The position numbers were made by a program, and so were the translations under genes. A DNA stretch of 64,000 nucleotides from Pseudarthrobacter defluvii. Its GTDB lineage: Bacteria; Actinomycetota; Actinomycetes; Actinomycetales; Micrococcaceae. The DNA lies in assembly GCF_030816725.1 (NCBI RefSeq), contig NZ_JAUSYG010000001.1, positions 2,852,001 through 2,916,000 of the forward strand, read 5' to 3'. Each line of letters begins with the position of its first letter. The stretch's first letter is position 1. Positions 31,001-38,264 of the stretch are shown piece after piece. The notes beneath the pieces were generated by a model. It ran no database searches. It saw only the letters and a list, made by a program, of their open reading frames with translations, and had not been told where the DNA came from.

Positions 31001-34000
31001 ATCGTGGCCTGGGCAGCTGCGTCCCGGTCGTCGGCGATGGTGTAGCGGACGTTGACGGTCCCGGCCTCGTTGGGGGCAAGGAGGATGATGCGCCCGCTGT
31101 TCTTGCTGACGTTCGCCTGCAGGGCAGGGTCGGCCTCGACTCCGTCCGTCAGGATGCGGATGCGGTCGCCGTCGGGATCAGTGTCGTTGGCGGTCGCGTC
31201 GACGGCGATCTGCCGCCCCGGACGCACCCGGACCTCGTCGTCCACCGGGGTGGGCTTCTGGTTCATCTCGCCCCGGGGAGCGATGCCCACGGTCACGGTG
31301 CCCGTGTTTACGGCGCCCTGGCGGTCCACCACCTTGTAGCGGAAGGTGTCGGTACCGGTGCCGTCCCCCGCGGCGGTGAAGTCGACGAAGTTGCTGCCGA
31401 CAGTGCCGGTTCCCATGGCTGGGGTGCTGTCGATGCCGGTCAACTGCACGGAGTCGCCGTCGGGATCAATCCCGTCCAAGGGAACCGGGATGCGGACCGT
31501 GCCGGCAGCCACCACGCGGGCCGTCAGGTTCCGCGGCTGGGGCCGGGAGTTCTGGGCGCCTTCGAGCGGAAGGATGTGGATGGTCACGGCAGCGGCGCTC
31601 TTCTGGCCCTGCGGATCCACCGCGTTGTAGATGGCGCGGACGGTCTTGGGCTGGCTGCCCGCGATGAAGCGGAGGGTGTTCTCGGAGACGAAGCTCTTGC
31701 CGTCGGCAGGATCAACCGCCTGCGGCAGGACGGGGTCCACGGTGAGTTCCTGGCCCTGCGGGTGGGTGTCGTTATCCAGCACCGGGATGGTGACCACGTC
31801 GTTGACGCGCACATTCACTTCGTCCGGTTTGGGTTGCGGCGCTTCCACAACGGCCGGCGCCGGGACGGGCACCACTGACACGCTGCCGGTGGCCGACTTC
31901 TTGCCGTTGGACATGGTGTATTCGAACAGGATGGGATCCTTGGTCCCCAGGATGTCGGTGATCCGCAGGACGCTGTGGTTGATCACGCTGACGGAGACCG
32001 TCGCGTTGTCCGGAAGCTTCACGGACTGCAGCACCAGTACCCCGCCGGAGGGGTCGGAGTCGTTGGCCAGGGGGTCCAGCAGCACGCTTCCGCCCGTGGG
32101 CATCAGGGCAACGTCATGCACCGCCACGGGATCGCCGCCGTCGTTGCCGGATTCCACGTCCACGCGGATGAGGCCCTGGCTGCTTTGCGGCCCGTTGCTG
32201 GCAATGTAGGTCAGGTAGACCGGGCCGGGGGTGGTGCTGCGGAAAGTGAATGTGCCGCCGTCGGTGACGGGGCCAAGTTCGGCAGGACCGTTGGCCTCCA
32301 CCTGTGCCAGGCGGAGGGCACCTCCGTTGGGGTCCACGTCGTTCTTCAACGGGGAGATGACCAGGTCCTGCCCCACCACGGCGGTGACGTGGTCGGCGTT
32401 GACCACCGGTGCCAGGGCTCCGGGCGGCTGGACGTTGACCACAACCTTGCCGGTCACGGTGGCGCGGCCGTCCCAGATGGTGACCTGGACGTTCTTCTTG
32501 CCTGCGGTGGCGCCGGAGTCCTGGAAGGTGAGCAGCCCGTCACGGCGGACCTTGACCTGGTCCTGGTCGTTGTCGGCCTTGGCGTCAAGCAGGACCAAGT
32601 CGTCGCCGTCGGGGTCGATCCAGTCGGTGAGGATGTTCTGGCTGACGGTCTTGCCCTGTTCCACCAGCATGGTGGTGTCCTCACCGCGCTTGAACTTGGG
32701 CGGCTTGTTTTCGTCGGGTCCCACCACGGCCAGCGTCACCTGGCCGGTGGCGGAGAGGCCGCGGCCGTCGGAGGCGCTGTAGTTGAAGGTTTCCGTGCCC
32801 GGTTTGGCGTCCGCGGGGACGGTGATCTGGAACGCCGTCCCGCCGTAAATGCTTTCCAGGGTGCCCGACTTGGGGCCGGCGTCTGCGGCCACGGCAGCCG
32901 TCAGCACGTCGCCGTCAGGATCGGAGTCGTTGTCCAGGACGCTCAGGATAGTGGTGCGGCCCGGACGGACGCCGACGGCGTCGGGCTTGGTTTCCGGCGG
33001 CCGGTTGGGCTTGGTGCGGTCCGGCAGGACGTTGATGGTGTTGTTGTCAGCCGACTCCTGGTCCTGGTCGTCGGACTGGTTCTTGGGCGGCACGACGTCG
33101 TCCCAGTTGTTGACCAGCTGCATGTTCTGGTTCACCAACCACACATTCCCCGAGTTCACATCATTGAGGACCACCAGGTCCCGGTTCACCCGGAAAACAT
33201 ACGACGGCGACGCACTCGCCTTAGGCACGTCCACCTTCTTGTCATCACCATCATTGGTGCAGTCCCGGACATACTTGTTCGCACCCGACCACGCCGCATG
33301 CACACACCCGCCCAACTGCACCGGAGCAGCCGGAACCCCCTCACCGTCGAACGTCACCGTCCCGGCAGCACCCCCGTCCAGCGGCTGCTTCACCAACGCC
33401 TTCCGCGTCGCCACCGCCACAACATCACTGCCCGGCCCGGCCTGCTGCAACTTCGCATCCCGCGCATTCTCCAACACCAACCGCTTACCGCCCGGCAAAA
33501 ACAGGTTCCCCGCCGCAGCATCCAGCACCACCGGCTGGTCCCCCACCACCGTCATCTGCAAATCCCCGGCACCCTTAAGCCCATCCCAGGTACTGGAATC
33601 CGAGGACGTCACCGCACCATTGGCATCAACACCGGTCACCGTCACTGTGCCGGTCTTCGGATCCGCCGAATAAATCCGATCATCAGAACCCACCGCAGAG
33701 ACAATCCCCGCCGACCCCACCATCACCGGCTCCGACGCTTCCTTGTCGAAGCCGTTCACCGTGGACGGCGACACCGCCCACACCTTCCCGGACCCCGCAT
33801 CCGTCACCGAAATCGTCCGCGCACCAAAACTCACATCAGCCGCCCCCGGCAACTGCTTATCCCCACCCAATCGCATATTCGCCGGCGACACCTGATTCAA
33901 CGTCGAACCAGTCCCGTCCTCAACAAACACCTCACCGGCATGCTGCAACACATCAAACGTCGTCGACGCCGGAGTCACCGCACCATCCAACACCCGCGAC

Positions 34001-34233
34001 GGATAATTCAACCGCCCCACAGCATTCTTGGCCTTCGACACCACCCACACACCACCGTCATTCAACTCAACCTCAGTGGTCTTAAACCCCGGATACAACA
34101 CAGCACCCGTCACCACAACAGCCACCACAGCACCAAACGCAGTACCCGGGAACCACCGCGGGCGGGAAAACCGGCGCCATCGGGGCGTGCCGGCGGCAGT
34201 GGTTTGGGCGCGCGTTTGTCCGCGACGTTTCAT
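28078..34233 (-). CDS. Giant Ig-like/Fn3 repeat surface protein
   Basis: A 2051-residue protein anchored by one N-terminal helix (about 31-47), so nearly all of it is extracellular. Residues 55-385 form a repeat-rich, propeller-like module (VWVVSKAKNAVGRL, GKVWAVSPS, GNVWLVNQNM). From about 405 to 1480 there are roughly eleven cadherin/Ig-like units of about 98 residues, marked by V-L-D-N-D-S-D-P-D-G-D-type calcium-binding signatures. Five Fn3 domains fill about 1484-1940. The last 100 residues are cysteine-containing (RSCTEPRKG, SQCNG, RCDTSNIGC). The ATG has GGGGAG upstream and leads the operon. Codon choice changes abruptly near residue 360. It matches the FN3 member of the PFNA cluster, presumably an adhesin or sensor. 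Confidence 0.88.
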   Translation of the reverse strand: MKRRGQTRAQTTAAGTPRWRRFSRPRWFPGTAFGAVVAVVVTGAVLYPGFKTTEVELNDGGVWVVSKAKNAVGRLNYPSRVLDGAVTPASTTFDVLQHAGEVFVEDGTGSTLNQVSPANMRLGGDKQLPGAADVSFGARTISVTDAGSGKVWAVSPSTVNGFDKEASEPVMVGSAGIVSAVGSDDRIYSADPKTGTVTVTGVDANGAVTSSDSSTWDGLKGAGDLQMTVVGDQPVVLDAAAGNLFLPGGKRLVLENARDAKLQQAGPGSDVVAVATRKALVKQPLDGGAAGTVTFDGEGVPAAPVQLGGCVHAAWSGANKYVRDCTNDGDDKKVDVPKASASPSYVFRVNRDLVVLNDVNSGNVWLVNQNMQLVNNWDDVVPPKNQSDDQDQESADNNTINVLPDRTKPNRPPETKPDAVGVRPGRTTILSVLDNDSDPDGDVLTAAVAADAGPKSGTLESIYGGTAFQITVPADAKPGTETFNYSASDGRGLSATGQVTLAVVGPDENKPPKFKRGEDTTMLVEQGKTVSQNILTDWIDPDGDDLVLLDAKADNDQDQVKVRRDGLLTFQDSGATAGKKNVQVTIWDGRATVTGKVVVNVQPPGALAPVVNADHVTAVVGQDLVISPLKNDVDPNGGALRLAQVEANGPAELGPVTDGGTFTFRSTTPGPVYLTYIASNGPQSSQGLIRVDVESGNDGGDPVAVHDVALMPTGGSVLLDPLANDSDPSGGVLVLQSVKLPDNATVSVSVINHSVLRITDILGTKDPILFEYTMSNGKKSATGSVSVVPVPAPAVVEAPQPKPDEVNVRVNDVVTIPVLDNDTHPQGQELTVDPVLPQAVDPADGKSFVSENTLRFIAGSQPKTVRAIYNAVDPQGQKSAAAVTIHILPLEGAQNSRPQPRNLTARVVAAGTVRIPVPLDGIDPDGDSVQLTGIDSTPAMGTGTVGSNFVDFTAAGDGTGTDTFRYKVVDRQGAVNTGTVTVGIAPRGEMNQKPTPVDDEVRVRPGRQIAVDATANDTDPDGDRIRILTDGVEADPALQANVSKNSGRIILLAPNEAGTVNVRYTIADDRDAAAQATIRLVVDNNVPLKAPIARDDRVTSAQAMGKTAVDVPVLKNDEDPDGVGENLKISTEAATARPGGNGNVLVDLTEQPQLIPYTVEDVDGQQSTAIIWVPGLGQQVPTLAKDEVIEVVAGQSVDVDLKEWVKVREGRSPRLTQADRIKLIGADGGDPIIRDGAGLKYAAGADYVGPGSLTFEVTDGTGPDDPAGLKSTLSIRTKVLPNPNKNNPPELLGANVDVPKGDSASTDLGKLTSDPDQDDVEKMKYELVGDSPGGFNVRVEGAALKVSAAESTATGTRAAVQVKATDPRGLEATATYQLAVTASNRPKPVANDDVQDNAAAGKPVTINVLANDANPFPETPLKIIAANTETGSGNVDVSGDSVTVTPAPGFTGTLVVAYTVEDKTRDSSRHATARLRLTVKDKPAAPTTPQAQSVGDQTALLNWSAPADRGSAITKYTVYGEGGFKQDCAANTCTLNGLTNNTTYHFQVTATNEFGDSERSPASADVRPDVKPDTPLAPSLKFGDRQLAVNWAAPASKGSPVKSYDLEISPAPAGQNAQIQGLTSVSYVWKGLQNGVSYKVRVLARNDAKDPSEWSPYSAAEVPAGVPATPAAPSVAQATPVGSQSQLRVVWTAPNNNGDAVSAYTLTTLRGGAAIASQQVAGTSQNVTVDNSESSYTFTVSATNKAGTSATSAPSAATRAVGKPGTVGAPTATLVDTDANGGKIDVRFTQLTDAQRNGSSPTEITYRYSLTSGGGSGSIPAGGGVVAAANGTQTSVVVWAVSSSSTSAGDASAPSNAVNPYGLAFAPTVNGSKSSGVGDQTVSWTWNQPSGNGRAVTGYRYSLDNGPWQDTTQRSFSKKVGYSETHKLEVRAVSAGQPGRIGSDTSRSGAEPPPPVPTSWNITASPTRSCTEPRKGTDSFVDGNPSQCNGAGKWLDAGAPATTDRYQVWYKTSNNPTGIWYHLTSGMASGNWLRCDTSNIGCNPPKDMPNR

Positions 34234-34383
34234 GCGTTGAATCTCCCCAGATTTCTGGCCGATGGCCCGACGCCGGCTTCCACAAAGCCGGGCACCACAA
34301 CAGTACCGCTAATTCACCAACAAGTGGATAAACCGTTACGACCGGACCGGAAGCAGCGGTTTCCTTCGCAAAATGGCCAGCAC
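34234..34383 (-). promoter_or_regulatory. Leader region of the kinase/ATPase cluster
   Basis: This 150-base region between the adenylate cyclase gene stop and the giant protein start must carry the cluster promoter if the operon begins here. It is relatively A+T-rich (34300-34340), has the GGGGAGAT ribosome site, and contains a small hairpin formed by CCGGCTT and AAGCCGG near 34273-34292. No confident -10/-35 pair was found. Confidence 0.4.
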
Positions 34384-35586
34384 TTAGTCCAGCACCAGGC
34401 CCCTACCGCGTCCGCGGGTGAGGCGGACGGGGAGGATCTCGCCGAAGCCCCGGACGTTTTCCGGGTCCTTCGGGAGCAGGACGAACCGCTCATCCTGCTC
34501 CAGCGCGGACGCCGTCATGGAGTCCACCAGCACCGTGCCCGGATCGGCAAGGGTGGTCAGGCGTGCTGCCAGGTTCACCGTGGGACCGTAAATATCGCCA
34601 AGCCGGGACAGGATCCTGCCCCACACCATGGCCACCCGGGCCTCGGGAAGGATCTCGTCCTCGGTGAAGGCCTCGGCGAGCGCCAGGGAAATCTCGGCGC
34701 CGGCCGCCGGGGTTTCGGCGATGTAGAGGACTTCATCGCCCACGGTCTTGACCAGCCTGCCGCCGCCCACCGAGATGATTTCGGCGCACTTGTTTTCAAA
34801 GCGCTGGACCAGCCGGGCGAGTGTTTTTTCGTTCATCCGGCGGGACAGGCTTGTGTAGGACACCAGGTCCGCGAAACCCACTGCGCGGGCCAGGGGCAGC
34901 GGCGCGTCATCCTCGTCGCCTTCCCGACCCTCTTCGCTGGCCTGCAGCCCGGCCTCGGCGCGGACGGCGAGCCGCTGGACACCGGCGTTGAGCTGGCGGC
35001 GCCAGGAGTACACCAGGACTTCCTCGAGGGCGTCCACCAGCGCGGGCAGTTCGTTGACCAGCCGCTTGCGGGCCACGGCATCCGTAACGCCCTGTTCGTG
35101 GACCATGTCCTCCACCAGCGCCTCGATCTGCCAGACCACCATGCGGTCGGTCATCTGGCCGATGGAGCGGGTCACGGAGATGGCCGCTTCCTCCGTGAGC
35201 TTTCCGGCGCGGACCAGGTCCACCACCGTGGACAGAGCGGCCTGGTCGCGTTCGGTGAAAGCGACGTCCTCGTCGCCGAAGTTCGGGAACCCCAGGGCGC
35301 GCCAGAGTTTGCGGGCGGAGAGCAGTGAGAGTCCGGCGCCGGCGGCAACTTCACGACGGCGGAGCTTGCGTTCCCCGCCGAGCAGTCGGGCTTCGAGCGC
35401 CTTCATGGCAAGGCGCTCGGCGGACATGGCACCGGTGGGAGGGTGCCGGTCGACGGCGGGCCGCACCGCGTCCGCGCGGGGTTCGGACCCCGAGGGGTCG
35501 CCGTCGGGGTCGCCGGCTGAAGGGTCAAAGGCGGCGGTGCCGGGTGCGATGCTGTCGACGCGTTCCTGCTGGTCCTCATCGGTCAT
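34384..35586 (-). CDS. Class III adenylate cyclase with N-terminal regulatory domain
   Basis: A 400-residue soluble cyclase making cAMP from ATP. Residues 55-215 form a helical regulatory region (RREVAAGAGLSLLSARKLWRA, RDQAALSTVVDLVRAGKL) like that of mycobacterial Rv1264, whose activity responds to pH. The catalytic domain (about 232-390) has metal aspartates D240 (GFADLVSY) and D284 (VGDEVLY), ATP-specifying K280 and D331, and transition-state N338 and R342 (TVNLAARL). All are intact, so an active adenylate rather than guanylate cyclase is expected. The ATG at 35586 is preferred to a GTG nine bases upstream because GAGAAGG is correctly spaced. It overlaps the PH-domain gene by 11 bases. Confidence 0.92.
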   Translation of the reverse strand: MTDEDQQERVDSIAPGTAAFDPSAGDPDGDPSGSEPRADAVRPAVDRHPPTGAMSAERLAMKALEARLLGGERKLRRREVAAGAGLSLLSARKLWRALGFPNFGDEDVAFTERDQAALSTVVDLVRAGKLTEEAAISVTRSIGQMTDRMVVWQIEALVEDMVHEQGVTDAVARKRLVNELPALVDALEEVLVYSWRRQLNAGVQRLAVRAEAGLQASEEGREGDEDDAPLPLARAVGFADLVSYTSLSRRMNEKTLARLVQRFENKCAEIISVGGGRLVKTVGDEVLYIAETPAAGAEISLALAEAFTEDEILPEARVAMVWGRILSRLGDIYGPTVNLAARLTTLADPGTVLVDSMTASALEQDERFVLLPKDPENVRGFGEILPVRLTRGRGRGLVLD

Positions 35587-36175
35587 CCCGTCCACCTTCT
35601 CTCATGTCCTCCGGAAACACGCCGGCAGGGTAATACGTTGCGCCGCCCGGCTGGGCCCCGCTTTCATCCGGCAGTTCCCCGATCGCGTCGAGGATAAAGT
35701 CGCGGAACCTTGCAACCTCGGGCACGTCGCGAAAGGTCACCACGCCCTGGTACCCGGTTTCCAAGGATATATTCCCGGAGCGCACCAGACGCTGCAGGAA
35801 GGATTCGTGGACCGTCAGGTTACGCACCGATGCCAGGTTCACCTGCTGGTCCCGCCGGTTCAGCAGCCCGTACCGAGCCACGATCCGCTGGCTGGTCAAG
35901 GTGTAGCGGGTGCCCTGCCAGCGCAGCAGGCGGGGAAGGCAGTAGCCAAGCCACACCGCTGCAACCGCCAGGACGCAGGCGGTGACGAGCCACGGCATCC
36001 ACTGGCGGCCGAGCGCGGGCGCAAGGCGTGCGGCACCGCCACGGATGATCCAGGCGCTGGCATAGGCCCCCAGCGCCGGGGCGAGCACGAAAGCCAGGGC
36101 TGCGCCGGTAAGCTTCCTGGCCTGCGGGCGGGTTGTGACGATGACCTGCTCCCCGGGAACGAGGATTTTACGCAT
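35576..36175 (-). CDS. Bacterial PH-domain membrane protein (DUF304/bPH2)
   Basis: A 199-residue membrane protein of unknown function. Two hydrophobic helices (about 24-45 and 60-85) are followed by a bPH2 domain with the characteristic LTSQRIVARYGLLNRRDQQVNLASV and ETGYQGVVTFRDVPEV. The ATG overlaps the birA stop by eight bases, and its own stop overlaps the adenylate cyclase gene. The three genes therefore form a tight unit. This gene usually sits next to birA in related actinobacteria, but no role in biotin metabolism is known. Confidence 0.88.
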   Translation of the reverse strand: MRKILVPGEQVIVTTRPQARKLTGAALAFVLAPALGAYASAWIIRGGAARLAPALGRQWMPWLVTACVLAVAAVWLGYCLPRLLRWQGTRYTLTSQRIVARYGLLNRRDQQVNLASVRNLTVHESFLQRLVRSGNISLETGYQGVVTFRDVPEVARFRDFILDAIGELPDESGAQPGGATYYPAGVFPEDMREGGRDDR

Positions 36176-37076
36176 AACCGCCTTGGGTGGGTGCGTCCGG
36201 CGCCGTCCAAGGCCGCAGGTGCACCACGTCCCCGGCAGTCACCACGTGCTCGCGCCCGTCACGGTCCAGCACCAGCAGCGAGCCATAATCGTCCAGCCGG
36301 GAGGCATGCCCGATGATCTCGTGGTCGCCGGGCAGCTGGGCGCGCACCTGCTTGCCCAGCGTAACCATGACGGCCTCCACCCTCTTGTGCAGCGAGGGGC
36401 CGCCCGCGATGCCGGCGGTGGGGTCGCCGTCGGCGTTGCAGAAACTGCGGTACAGGACCGCGAAGTGGGACAGGTAGCTCTTCAGCAGGGCGGTGCGGTC
36501 GGTGGTGCGGGCACCTTCGAGGGCCACCGAGGTGGCGGTGGGAACGGGAAGTTCACTGTCGCGCAGGGTGACGTTCAGGCCGGTGCCCAGGATGACCGGG
36601 GGCACGTTGCCGTCCGCCATGGGCCCCAGCTGTGCGAGGATGCCGGCGATCTTCCTGCCGCGCACCAGGACGTCGTTGGGCCATTTAAGCTCGGCGGGGA
36701 TGCCGGCGGTTTCCAGGAGCGTTTCGCGCAGCGCGAGGGCTGCGATCAGGGAGAGCCAGGAGTAGCTCTGGGTCGGCAACGGCCGCCCGTCCGCGTTGAC
36801 CGGGCGCAGGACTACCGAGACGGACACCGAACTCAGCGGCGGAGCTTCCCAGTGCCGGTCCAGCCGTCCCCTGGCGGCCGTCTGGTACTCGGCGGTCAGG
36901 ACGGAGAGGTCCGGCCAGGCCGCGGGATCCACTATGGCATCACGCAGGAGGTCCGCGTTGGTGGAGCCGGTGGAGTCCACCACGTTGATCCGGGGTATCC
37001 CGGCGGCGGACAGGAAACGCTGGTCGGCCAGGTCCCCGCGGTTCAGAGGGGTGCCTGGTGCGTGTGCGTCGTCCAT
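36168..37076 (-). CDS. birA: Biotin--[acetyl-CoA-carboxylase] ligase
   Basis: A 302-residue monofunctional biotin protein ligase that attaches biotin via biotinyl-AMP to the lysine of the acyl-CoA carboxylase alpha subunit. The biotin-binding loop is ARGRLDRHW, followed by KWPNDVLVRGRKIAGIL with the catalytic lysine. The C-terminal SH3-like domain includes EIIGHASRLDDYGSLLV. There is no N-terminal helix-turn-helix, so it is not the repressor form. It has an ATG start at 37076 with TAGGAT upstream. Its likely substrate is encoded at 49188-50999 (target lysine K568). Location close to accD and accE is typical for actinobacteria. Confidence 0.95.
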   Translation of the reverse strand: MDDAHAPGTPLNRGDLADQRFLSAAGIPRINVVDSTGSTNADLLRDAIVDPAAWPDLSVLTAEYQTAARGRLDRHWEAPPLSSVSVSVVLRPVNADGRPLPTQSYSWLSLIAALALRETLLETAGIPAELKWPNDVLVRGRKIAGILAQLGPMADGNVPPVILGTGLNVTLRDSELPVPTATSVALEGARTTDRTALLKSYLSHFAVLYRSFCNADGDPTAGIAGGPSLHKRVEAVMVTLGKQVRAQLPGDHEIIGHASRLDDYGSLLVLDRDGREHVVTAGDVVHLRPWTAPDAPTQGGYA

Positions 37077-37161
37077 AGCTAAATCCTACCGAGCCGGATC
37101 CTGCCGGGCTAAGTCCTGCGTGCGGCGCCGTGCCCGGCGGGCTTGCAGCGAAGGGTGCCGC

Positions 37162-38049
37162 TTAGAGGAAGATGTCCGGAACCAGCTGGTCCTCCGGCGC
37201 CCCAAGGCTGTAGGGGCGGAAGTCGGTCACACCCGCAGCGGTGAGCACCTGCTCGTCCGTGTAGAAGTTGCCCGACGGCGGCGCGCCGGCACCGAGGTTG
37301 GCTCCGGTCAGGACGGCGTGGGCGGCGTCCGCCATGATCTGCGGACCCCGCGCGGCCATGACCATGGTGTCGCCGTGCGGCATGTTGCGGATGGCCGCCG
37401 TATCGATCAGGGTGCACGGCCACAGCGAGTTGACCCGGATCCCGTCCGATTTCAGTTCCTCGGCAAGGCCCAGGGTGGTCAGGCTCATCCCGTATTTGGC
37501 CATGGTGTAGGCAAGGTGCCTGCCCGCCCAGGACGGGTGCAGGTTCAACGGCGGCGAGAGGGTGAGGATGTGTCCCTGTTCCGAGGCCCGCAGCGCCGGG
37601 AGGGCGAGCTTAGACAGCAGGAAGGTGCCGCGGACATTGATGTCCTGCATCAGGTCGTACTTTTTCATGTCCACGGCGTCTGTGGTGGACAGGTCGATGG
37701 CGGACGCATTGTTAATGACGGCATCAATGCCGCCGAACCGCCGCACCGCTGCGTCCACGGCGCCGGCCACGTCTTCGTCCCTGCGCACGTCACCCACCAG
37801 CGGCAGCGCCTGTCCTCCGGCCGCCACCAGTTCCTCGGCAGCGGTGTGGACGGTGCCCTCCAGCTTGGGATGCGGCTCCCCGGTCTTGGCCAGGAGCACG
37901 ATGTTGGCGCCGTCGCGGGCGGCCCTCCTGGCAATGGCGAGGCCGATTCCGCGGCTGCCGCCGGAGATCAGGATGGTCCGTCCGGCCAAGGAGCCTGCGG
38001 CCCGGTAGGGGCTTTCGGGAGCACGCGAAGCATCGTTGCTTGAAGTCAT
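37162..38049 (-). CDS. Short-chain dehydrogenase (HSDL2-like)
   Basis: A 295-residue NAD(P)-dependent oxidoreductase. The cofactor loop is ISGGSRGIGLAIARR. The insert LAKTGEPHPKLEGTVHTAAEE is characteristic of the HSDL2-like subgroup linked to fatty-acid metabolism. The NNASAI motif and catalytic Y-x-x-x-K (AYTMAKYGMS) are present. The usual catalytic serine region reads LSPPLNLHPSW, as in this subgroup. The ATG at 38049 is chosen over a TTG 18 bases upstream, although neither has a strong ribosome site. It diverges from accD across a region that holds a perfect inverted repeat, which fits joint control with lipid metabolism. The substrate is unknown. Confidence 0.9.
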   Translation of the reverse strand: MTSSNDASRAPESPYRAAGSLAGRTILISGGSRGIGLAIARRAARDGANIVLLAKTGEPHPKLEGTVHTAAEELVAAGGQALPLVGDVRRDEDVAGAVDAAVRRFGGIDAVINNASAIDLSTTDAVDMKKYDLMQDINVRGTFLLSKLALPALRASEQGHILTLSPPLNLHPSWAGRHLAYTMAKYGMSLTTLGLAEELKSDGIRVNSLWPCTLIDTAAIRNMPHGDTMVMAARGPQIMADAAHAVLTGANLGAGAPPSGNFYTDEQVLTAAGVTDFRPYSLGAPEDQLVPDIFL

Positions 38050-38071
38050 GGGACCACTGTAACCCAACTAA

Positions 38072-38087
38072 GTTACCGGCGAGTAAC
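38072..38087. promoter_or_regulatory. Inverted repeat near the dehydrogenase start
   Basis: GTTACCGGCGAGTAAC has perfect five-base arms (GTTAC/GTAAC) around a six-base centre and lies 23 bases upstream of the dehydrogenase ATG. The form is typical of TetR-family operators. Control of lipid-related genes is inferred from the neighbours. Confidence 0.45.
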
Positions 38088-38118
38088 ATTGAGGAGGGGT
38101 TGCTGGAACGGCGGAAAA

Positions 38119-38134
38119 TTGTAGGTTCCCTACA
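38119..38134. promoter_or_regulatory. Element shared with accC, upstream of accD
   Basis: TTGTAGGTTCCCTACA contains arms TGTAGG/CCTACA around TTC. It matches the element at 49080-49095 before accC in 15 of 16 positions and lies 130 bases before the accD ATG. A shared regulator of the carboxylase subunits is the simplest reading. In Corynebacterium the TetR regulator FasR controls accD1 and accBC, but identity with the FasR site was not checked. Confidence 0.5.
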
Positions 38135-38264
38135 GCTGCGGGCACCCAAAGCGTCACTAGACTTGCCAGCAGGGTTCGTCCTTTGTGTGGATGCTACTTA
38201 AAGCTCCGCGCAGCCCGACCCGCCAGCCAACAGAACTGACCTGCTACAGAGCCGGAGACACTTG

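Noticed and set aside
28078..33000. The repeated aspartate-rich signatures as a DNA-level tandem repeat or CRISPR-like array
   Set aside because: Similarity is at protein level only; the nucleotide sequences of the units differ widely and there are no constant spacers.
31975..35328. A long plus-strand open frame opposite the giant surface protein and adenylate cyclase genes
   Set aside because: Its Arg/His/Pro-rich translation reflects the G/T-ending codons of the opposite gene. It crosses two genes and a leader, so it is a shadow.
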